NCBI GenBank assembly: GCA_937890845.1 | Contig: CALADR010000026.1 | Coordinates: forward strand, 1 to 10,936 | From: an uncultured Bacteroidales bacterium | GTDB lineage: Bacteria; Bacteroidota; Bacteroidia; Bacteroidales; UBA932 | DNA: 10,936 bases | Direction: 5' to 3' | Shown here: positions 6,331-10,936 of the stretch, in pieces | Numbering within the stretch: the first letter of the stretch is position 1 | Layout: every line of letters starts with the position of its first letter | Program-made: the position numbers and the translations under genes | The notes under the pieces: model-generated | The model's database searches: none | Told to the model about the DNA's origin: nothing | The model's input: the letters and a program-made list of their open reading frames with translations, nothing else

Positions 6331-6773
6331 TCCAGAATCTGGGCTGTGTGGTTTTTGGTGTCAACTTTATCAATTACTTTCTCAAGAATCCCCTCCTCAG
6401 AAAATACGAATGTCTTTCTTAATGTTCCCACACTGACTTTGCCGCACATCTTCTTCTCTCCCCAGGCTCCGAAATCCTGCAGCATCTTTGTAGATTTATC
6501 AGAAAGAAGTGTAAACGGAAGTGCAAACTTCTCGATGAACTTCCTGTGCGAAGCATCACTATCCTTGCTCACTCCAATGACAGTATATCCCCGAGCCTGC
6601 AAGTCTTCGTAGTTATCCCTGAGATTACATGCTTCAGCCGTGCATCCCGGAGTGTTGTCTTTCGGATAAAAATAAACAATCGTCTTTTTCCCAATAAGGT
6701 CTGCTGACCTTACTGTCCTGCCATCCTGGTCAATAACCTCGAACTCCGGCATTTTATCTCCAATTTTAAGCAT
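6327..6773 (-). CDS. bcp: Thioredoxin-dependent thiol peroxidase (Bcp/PrxQ peroxiredoxin)
   Basis: A 148-residue protein of normal Bcp length starting at MLKIGDKMPEFEV. An ATG four codons upstream (6783-6785) is possible, but family similarity begins at the chosen Met. The thioredoxin fold and active site are clear: YFYPKDNTPGCTAEACNLRD holds the peroxidatic C44 and resolving C49 in the CxxxxC spacing of atypical 2-Cys PrxQ enzymes, followed by GVSKDSDASHRKF and LPFTLLSD. It reduces hydrogen peroxide and organic hydroperoxides in the cytoplasm using thioredoxin. The gene converges on the glycosyltransferase and the two overlap by 4 bp at their stops. No convincing -7 box stands out in the AT-rich stretch 6774-6943 upstream. 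Confidence 0.92.
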   Translation of the reverse strand: MLKIGDKMPEFEVIDQDGRTVRSADLIGKKTIVYFYPKDNTPGCTAEACNLRDNYEDLQARGYTVIGVSKDSDASHRKFIEKFALPFTLLSDKSTKMLQDFGAWGEKKMCGKVSVGTLRKTFVFSEEGILEKVIDKVDTKNHTAQILD

Positions 6774-6921
6774 ATTTCCAATCATTTAGTAAATTTTAAC
6801 TTGTATATGCAATATAACAACAGTTTTTCATTATTCAAAACTCAGACTAAAACAATAGCAATCCTAAGACTAATTAAATATTTTCATTTACGTTCGATTA
6901 AAAATAAAAAACGAAAATAAT

Positions 6922-6951
6922 TTCATATAAAATGAAAAAACTATATCTTTG
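6922..6951 (+). promoter_or_regulatory. Bacteroidota-type promoter of the glycerol-1-phosphate dehydrogenase gene
   Basis: TATCTTTG at 6944-6951 is an exact TAnnTTTG match. A weaker TTTC at 6922-6925 sits 18 nt upstream in the -33 position. The predicted start near 6958 leaves a leader of about 35 nt before the ATG at 6993. Confidence 0.7.
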
Positions 6952-6992
6952 CAATACCAAAATGAAAACAAAATAAAATTACCGCGAATATT

Positions 6993-8330
6993 ATGAGTGA
7001 TGTTGAAATGGCACTAAAAAAAGCCTCCGACACTAAAGCCCTGGAAATAGGTGTAGGAGCAATGAAGAAAACTGCGGAAATGTTCAGCAATCTCTTCCCT
7101 GAAGCAAAAGCTACTGTTGTAGCAGACAGAAACACATATAAAGCTGCAGGCGAGTATGTTGAAAAGATACTGAAAGACAATGGAATACCTATGACAGAGT
7201 CTTTCATATTCGAAGACACTGAATTATACGCCGAATGGAGTTATCTTGAGCAGGTAGAAAAACATCTGAGAGACACTGGTGCTACGGCTGTAGCTGTAGG
7301 TTCAGGAGTTATAAATGACTTGTGCAAGCTCGCTTCCCACCATATAGGGAAAAAATATATGGTAGTAGGAACAGCGGCATCAATGGATGGATATACTGCC
7401 TATGGGGCATCTATAACATTTGAAGGTAACAAACAGACATTTGACTGTCCTGCTCCTGCGGGTATGATTCTGGATCCGCAAGTGGCAGCCATGGCTCCTA
7501 AGGAGCTTGTAGCTTCAGGCTATTCTGACCTTATTGCAAAAATTCCGGCAGGTGCAGACTGGATGATTGCAGATACAATAGACTCTGAAAAAATCGACAG
7601 TTTTGCATTCCACCTCGTCCAGGACGGACTAAGAGATGCTCTTGCAGATCCTGATTCAGCTCTAAAGGGAGATGTAGAAGCCACTCAAAAACTTGCAGAC
7701 GGACTTATAATGAGCGGATTCGCCATGCAGGCCATCCTTTCAAGCAGACCGGCATCAGGTACTGAACACCAGTTCAGCCATTTCTGGGATATGGAGAACC
7801 TTTGCTATGAAGGAAAGCATGTATCTCACGGATTCAAGGTTGCCATTGGCACACTCGTATCTACAGCCTGCCTTGAATATCTCCTCAAATTCGATATGGA
7901 ACACCTTGATATCGATGCCTGCGTAAGCGCATGGCCGACATGGGAGCAGATGGGAAAGAATATACGTACTTTATTTGACGGAAGACCTGCCCACATGGAA
8001 AGGGCTTTAGTCGAAAGCATGGGGAAATATATTGATGCAGAAGGTCTGAGAGTACAGTTAGAAAAAATAGTCTCAGCATGGCCTGAACTAAGACAAAGAA
8101 TAGCAGAGCAGATTATTCCTTATGCAAAAGTGGAAGATTCACTCAGAAGAATAGGGGCTCCTTACAAACCGGAAATGATAGGTGTTACCAGAGAAAGGCT
8201 CAGAGACACCTTCCGCTTCATACCGTTTATGAGAAACAGATTTACAAATATAGATCTCATCTACCGTTGCGGACTGATGGAAAAGGTAGAAGAAAACCTC
8301 TTCGGCAAAGGAGGTTATTGGGAAGTATGA
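6993..8330 (+). CDS. egsA: sn-Glycerol-1-phosphate dehydrogenase (EgsA/AraM family)
   Basis: A 445-residue member of the iron-type alcohol dehydrogenase / dehydroquinate synthase-like superfamily. The nucleotide-binding GSGVINDLCKLASHHIGKKY begins at G103, then VVGTAASMDGYTAYGASI. The three metal ligands of the family are present: D179 in ASGYSDLIAK, H259 in SGTEHQFSH and H279 in KHVSHGFKVAIG. The length matches bacterial AraM-type enzymes, which carry an extra C-terminal helical region compared with archaeal G1PDH. The reaction is NAD(P)H-dependent reduction of dihydroxyacetone phosphate to sn-glycerol-1-phosphate in the cytoplasm; B. subtilis AraM needs Ni2+. No prenyltransferase that would use G1P is next to it. 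It has its own promoter and is followed by a hairpin, so it appears monocistronic. Another polyol-phosphate substrate cannot be excluded. Confidence 0.85.
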   Translation: MSDVEMALKKASDTKALEIGVGAMKKTAEMFSNLFPEAKATVVADRNTYKAAGEYVEKILKDNGIPMTESFIFEDTELYAEWSYLEQVEKHLRDTGATAVAVGSGVINDLCKLASHHIGKKYMVVGTAASMDGYTAYGASITFEGNKQTFDCPAPAGMILDPQVAAMAPKELVASGYSDLIAKIPAGADWMIADTIDSEKIDSFAFHLVQDGLRDALADPDSALKGDVEATQKLADGLIMSGFAMQAILSSRPASGTEHQFSHFWDMENLCYEGKHVSHGFKVAIGTLVSTACLEYLLKFDMEHLDIDACVSAWPTWEQMGKNIRTLFDGRPAHMERALVESMGKYIDAEGLRVQLEKIVSAWPELRQRIAEQIIPYAKVEDSLRRIGAPYKPEMIGVTRERLRDTFRFIPFMRNRFTNIDLIYRCGLMEKVEENLFGKGGYWEV

Positions 8331-8354
8331 CAATATACCTGAACTGAAAACATT

Positions 8355-8400
8355 TAATAGGGCAATCTCCGTCTTTTGAAAGACTCTGATTGCCCTATTA
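8355..8400. terminator. Hairpin between convergent egsA and upp genes
   Basis: Perfect 13-bp arms TAATAGGGCAATC (8355-8367) and GATTGCCCTATTA (8388-8400). A second inner stem, GTCTTT with AAAGAC at 8371-8384, stacks on it across a 3-nt internal mismatch. It lies between the ends of two convergent genes (8330 and 8424) and likely stops both, although U-tracts are short. Confidence 0.75.
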
Positions 8401-8423
8401 TGTCATAAATAAAAATCCTGTAC

Positions 8424-9077
8424 CTATTTTTTGTCCCCATAAGCGAGATCACCTGCATCTCCAAGCCCCGGAACAATATATGAATGACTTGTAAGTTCTT
8501 CATCCATTGCCGCAAGCCACAACGTCACCTTATCGGATGGAAGATGTTTCTGCAGATATTCTACAGCATATACGCTTGATACAGGACATACAAGATGAGT
8601 ATGAGACGGCTCCCCGTCTTCACGCAGTTTATTGTAAGCCAACTCCAGTGAAGCTCCGGTAGCCAGCATGGTATCAGCCAGAATCAAAACCTTTCCTGTC
8701 AAATCAGGAGATGTCATATATTCTATATTGATATGAAAATCGTCCCCTTTATCGTATTTCCTATAAGCTGCGACAAAAGCATTCTGCGCATCATCGAAAA
8801 ATTTCAGTATTCCGTTATGAAGAGGCAGACCTGCCCGAAGAATAGTAGCCACTACAATATTGTCATCGTAAGTAGGCACATTGGCAATTCCAAGAGGTGT
8901 CTCGACATCCTTTATCGAATAATTGAGGGTCTTGCTGATTTCGTAAGCAAAAATCTCTCCTACTCTTTCCAGATTTGAGCGGAAACGCATACTGTCTTTC
9001 TGCCCCTGCCGATCCCTCATCTGTGCCACAAATTTGTTCAGAATAGAATTCTCTTTACCCAGATTAATGATTTCCAT
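8424..9077 (-). CDS. upp: Uracil phosphoribosyltransferase
   Basis: A 217-residue protein from the ATG at 9075-9077. A GTG eight codons upstream (9099-9101) keeps the frame open, but it lies at the predicted transcription start, so the internal ATG is chosen; the family N-terminus MEIINLGKENSILNKFVAQM also starts there. The PRPP-binding loop is VLILADTMLATGASLELAY (D135, T136, T140, G141). The uracil-binding C-terminal motif is SYIVPGLGDAGDLAYG (199-214). DSMRFRSNLERVGEIFAYE and TILRAGLPLHNG are typical of Upp. It makes UMP from uracil and PRPP in pyrimidine salvage. Upp is often paired with a uracil permease, but none is adjacent here. It has its own promoter. Confidence 0.95.
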   Translation of the reverse strand: MEIINLGKENSILNKFVAQMRDRQGQKDSMRFRSNLERVGEIFAYEISKTLNYSIKDVETPLGIANVPTYDDNIVVATILRAGLPLHNGILKFFDDAQNAFVAAYRKYDKGDDFHINIEYMTSPDLTGKVLILADTMLATGASLELAYNKLREDGEPSHTHLVCPVSSVYAVEYLQKHLPSDKVTLWLAAMDEELTSHSYIVPGLGDAGDLAYGDKK

Positions 9078-9103
9078 AATTTTCAGAGTTGTGATTTTCA
9101 CTT

Positions 9104-9111
9104 CAAATATA
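9104..9111 (-). promoter_or_regulatory. -7 element of the upp promoter
   Basis: On the minus strand TATATTTG (9111-9104) matches TAnnTTTG. Transcription would begin near 9097, about 20 nt before the ATG at 9077, which rules against the upstream GTG start. The -33 region is poorly matched and overlaps the inverted repeat at 9117-9134. Confidence 0.65.
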
Positions 9112-9116
9112 AGATA

Positions 9117-9134
9117 TTTCAGACAATTCTGAAA
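9117..9134. repeat. 7-bp inverted repeat upstream of the upp -7 box
   Basis: TTTCAGA (9117-9123) and TCTGAAA (9128-9134) are perfect arms around CAAT. The site lies 5 bp upstream of the upp -7 element and 40 bp after the radC stop. It could be an operator for upp or a weak radC terminator hairpin. Confidence 0.4.
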
Positions 9135-9174
9135 AGATTTCTAATCAGAGGCCACGTACATGCACCCATATCTC

Positions 9175-9867
9175 TCACTTTCCTGAAACAGAAACAGCCT
9201 CATCCGAAAAACTGTAATAAGAATCATCTGCCACTATAATATGATCCACCAGAGATATATCGAATGTATCTACAGCCCTTTTCAATCTCTCAGTACAGCG
9301 GATATCACTGACACCTGGTCTTGGATTGCCAGACGGATGGTTATGGACAAGGATTATTCCGCTAGCCATGATATCAAGGGATTTCCTCACTATATGTTTT
9401 ATATCTATGACTGTGCTGTCAAGTCCTCCGGAGCTCACTTTTTCACGACCTATAACATAATTCGCCCTGTTCAGGAAAACTACCCAGCACTCCTCATGCC
9501 TCAATCCCCTAAGCAAAGGAAGCATCATTATGAATATCATTTCAGGCCTGGTAACAGAAACTCTGTCATATCCTGCACTCTCCTGCTCGCGCCTTCTGCC
9601 AAGCTCAAAGGCCGCAGAAACAGCAGCAGCCTTGTCCGGTCCCACACCGCAAGTCTTGCACAATTCCCTCTGGTCCATAGCGGCAAGTGAGAGAAGGCTG
9701 TCTCCAGCTGATTTCAAAAGCATTCTCGCAGTATCTACAACATTGAATTTTCCTGTACCTGTACGTAACAGTACTGCAAGCAATTCCGCATTACTTAAAG
9801 CCGAAGGACCCTTTTCCGACAATTTTTCCCTAGGTCTGTCATCACGCCCCAAATCCTTTATCTTCAT
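9175..9867 (-). CDS. radC: RadC/DUF2466 family JAMM-domain protein
   Basis: A 230-residue protein of standard RadC length. The N-terminal part has RPREKLSEKGPSALSNAELL and a helix-hairpin-helix segment (LCKTCGVGPDKAAAVSAAFE, about 69-88). The C-terminal MPN+/JAMM domain has the metal site HNHPSGNPRPGVSD (H175, H177, S179, D188), with a candidate Glu at 125-126 and the preceding SSGGLDSTVID. All JAMM ligands are present, so a metallohydrolase fold is intact. The family was once called a DNA repair protein; its actual activity remains unclear. It starts at the ATG at 9865-9867 and appears to be transcribed alone, about 65 nt downstream of its predicted transcription start. Confidence 0.93.
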   Translation of the reverse strand: MKIKDLGRDDRPREKLSEKGPSALSNAELLAVLLRTGTGKFNVVDTARMLLKSAGDSLLSLAAMDQRELCKTCGVGPDKAAAVSAAFELGRRREQESAGYDRVSVTRPEMIFIMMLPLLRGLRHEECWVVFLNRANYVIGREKVSSGGLDSTVIDIKHIVRKSLDIMASGIILVHNHPSGNPRPGVSDIRCTERLKRAVDTFDISLVDHIIVADDSYYSFSDEAVSVSGK

Positions 9868-9938
9868 ACCTCAATATCCTCAACACAAAGAATTTATATC
9901 ATTAGCTTAAATGAAAAATCAGCTCATACTTGACGGGA

Positions 9939-9946
9939 CAAAGATA
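9939..9946 (-). promoter_or_regulatory. -7 element of the radC promoter
   Basis: On the minus strand TATCTTTG (9946-9939) matches TAnnTTTG exactly. No good TTTG is found at the -33 position, because that region is occupied by the arm of the terminator hairpin at 9959-9998. A transcription start near 9932 is implied. Confidence 0.55.
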
Positions 9947-9958
9947 AAGACTTAAGAT

Positions 9959-9998
9959 AAAATCCGGTCCTCCACGCAGCTGTGGAGGACCGGATTTT
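9959..9998. terminator. Strong GC-rich hairpin terminator
   Basis: Perfect 17-bp arms at 9959-9975 and 9982-9998 surround the 6-nt loop GCAGCT. The core GGTCCTCCAC/GTGGAGGACC is the most GC-rich stem in the window, and the outer four pairs are A:T. A T-rich run follows on the plus strand and TTTTATCTT on the minus strand. It most likely ends the MFS transporter transcript reading leftwards, immediately before the radC promoter. Confidence 0.8.
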
Positions 9999-10021
9999 TC
10001 TGTTTTTATAAGTTTTTTCTG

Positions 10022-10078
10022 AATTTATAGAAGCTGTTTAAATTTATGATGACAAAATTTAATCAACTTCTATAAATT
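10022..10078. repeat. Long imperfect AT-rich inverted repeat at the 3' end of the transporter gene
   Basis: Arms of 24 nt (10022-10045 and 10055-10078) pair at 22 positions around a 9-nt loop. The outer 12 bp (AATTTATAGAAG / CTTCTATAAATT) are perfect. The right arm overlaps the transporter stop codon by one base. It could be a stabilising 3' hairpin, an additional terminator, or a small repeat element. Confidence 0.65.
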
Positions 10079-10936
10079 TACATAGATTCGTTATGAATTT
10101 CCTTCAGGACTTCTTCTGCTTTTTCATATCCGTCCGCTTTTGCATTCCACATAAATGCTATTACTATGGAACCTATGATACCTATAACAACCGATACCAT
10201 AAATACAGAATTCCAACCGAAATGCTGGGCCAGATAACCGAATCCCAATCCTGACACAGTCGTACTTGCATATCCGAAGATTCCAAGTATTCCATTTGCT
10301 GTCGCACAAGCTCTTTTCGTAGCCTGATTTGATGCAGCAATCCCCAACAAAGCCTGAGGACCGTAAATAAAGAAACTTGACAGGCATAGAAAAGCAGCTG
10401 CAAGCCAGTTCATAGAAGATGGCACCTGCCAGAACAAAAAGAAAGAAACGGTAGCACCTATAGTACAGAACAGACAAGTCCTGTGCGCACGGCTCTTCAT
10501 AAACTTATCTGTAAACCAACCGGCCAGCAACATACCGGCTATTCCTCCTATGATTTCAGATGCTGCCACTACTGATCCTGCATGAGAGATTTCCATTCCC
10601 TTATACTGAGTAAGAAATGTAGCGCCCCAATCAAGAATAGTAAAACGTACAACATATATACAGAAATTTGATACAGCCAGTATCCATATTATAGGGTTTC
10701 CGAAAACAAGTCTGTTTATGAACTTTTTAAATGCAGAACCGGTAAGTTCTTCAACTTCATGGGATTCTGATTTACCCCCCTCCATTTCCTCAAGTTCAGG
10801 AAGTCCTACTGAAGAAGGTGTGTCCTTGAGTGTAAATAAAAGGACAAATGCTCCTACGAGTGCAATAGCTGCAGGCACTGCAAAGCATAACTGCCATGCA
10901 CTATAACCGTAATGATCAAGTATAAATGCACAGATA
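10078..10936 (-). CDS. MFS transporter, organophosphate:phosphate antiporter-like (GlpT/UhpT/UhpC type), C-terminal part
   Basis: The frame is open to the window edge, so about 285 C-terminal residues of a protein that is usually near 450 are present. The GTG at 10876-10878 is internal. The fragment begins in the sixth membrane segment (GYSAWQLCFAVPAAIALVGA), followed by the family-typical LKDTPSSVGLPELEE and an acidic central cytoplasmic loop. Six more hydrophobic segments follow, corresponding to TM7-12. VVRFTILDWGATFLTQYKG resembles the OPA-family stretch containing the substrate-phosphate Arg and DWxPxYL in GlpT and UhpT. The likely role is inner-membrane exchange of a sugar or glycerol phosphate for phosphate; substrate is not assigned. 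It ends on a long inverted repeat and then a strong terminator. Confidence 0.85.
   Translation of the reverse strand, partial: ICAFILDHYGYSAWQLCFAVPAAIALVGAFVLLFTLKDTPSSVGLPELEEMEGGKSESHEVEELTGSAFKKFINRLVFGNPIIWILAVSNFCIYVVRFTILDWGATFLTQYKGMEISHAGSVVAASEIIGGIAGMLLAGWFTDKFMKSRAHRTCLFCTIGATVSFFLFWQVPSSMNWLAAAFLCLSSFFIYGPQALLGIAASNQATKRACATANGILGIFGYASTTVSGLGFGYLAQHFGWNSVFMVSVVIGIIGSIVIAFMWNAKADGYEKAEEVLKEIHNESM

Noticed and set aside
9078..9101. GTG start eight codons upstream for upp
   Set aside because: It lies at the predicted transcription start just downstream of the -7 box; the ATG at 9075-9077 gives the usual Upp N-terminus.
1..10936. CRISPR arrays, tRNA or rRNA genes, transposase genes, phage genes or defence systems
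   Set aside because: No regularly spaced repeats, RNA-gene signatures or such protein families were seen by eye on either strand; the window is mostly ordinary chromosomal genes.

Overview
The window looks like a stretch of Bacteroidales (Bacteroidota) chromosome. The base composition is moderately AT-rich and the genes lack strong Shine-Dalgarno sequences. Several promoters match the Bacteroidota TTTG-N19-20-TAnnTTTG pattern, for example at 2137-2168, 4504-4534 and 9104-9111. The genus cannot be fixed from what is visible.

Layout. Positions 1-259 hold the 3' end of a histidine-type phosphatase (MINPP/phytase-like), closed by a perfect bidirectional hairpin at 267-318. A divergent relative of the oxaloacetate decarboxylase alpha / pyruvate carboxylase B family follows on the minus strand (333-2114). 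Behind it lies a minus-strand operon with three parts: a collapsed indolepyruvate:ferredoxin oxidoreductase alpha gene (iorA remnant, 4043-4336), a 5'-truncated and nonsense-mutated CoA-transferase (3104-3916), and an apparently intact short-chain dehydrogenase (2200-3054). On the plus strand, a Fur-family regulator (4587-5048) and a GT4-type glycosyltransferase (5068-6330) share a strong promoter. Convergent to them is a Bcp-type peroxiredoxin (6327-6773, minus). A plus-strand sn-glycerol-1-phosphate dehydrogenase (6993-8330) ends at a hairpin facing uracil phosphoribosyltransferase (8424-9077, minus). RadC (9175-9867, minus) and the C-terminal part of an organophosphate:phosphate antiporter-like MFS transporter (10078-10936, minus, cut by the window edge) complete the set. 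Two large inverted repeats separate the last two genes.

How the genes relate. Most of the window is housekeeping or metabolic content in short transcription units, not one pathway. The iorA / CoA-transferase / SDR unit was probably an operon for fermenting 2-oxo acids (amino-acid-derived acyl-CoA), and its first two genes now look dead while a promoter is still recognisable. The Fur-like gene and the glycosyltransferase are 19 bp apart and probably co-transcribed.

I do not see a clear new defence, mobile or biosynthetic system. The observations most worth a second look are: the carboxylase/decarboxylase-type protein whose biotinyl domain has no acceptor lysine; the decayed ior/CoA-transferase operon, with deletion junctions that fall on repeated short motifs; a stand-alone bacterial glycerol-1-phosphate dehydrogenase; and a Fur-family protein without CXXC zinc motifs next to a glycosyltransferase. 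Protein family calls rest on motif recognition by eye; no database search was run.
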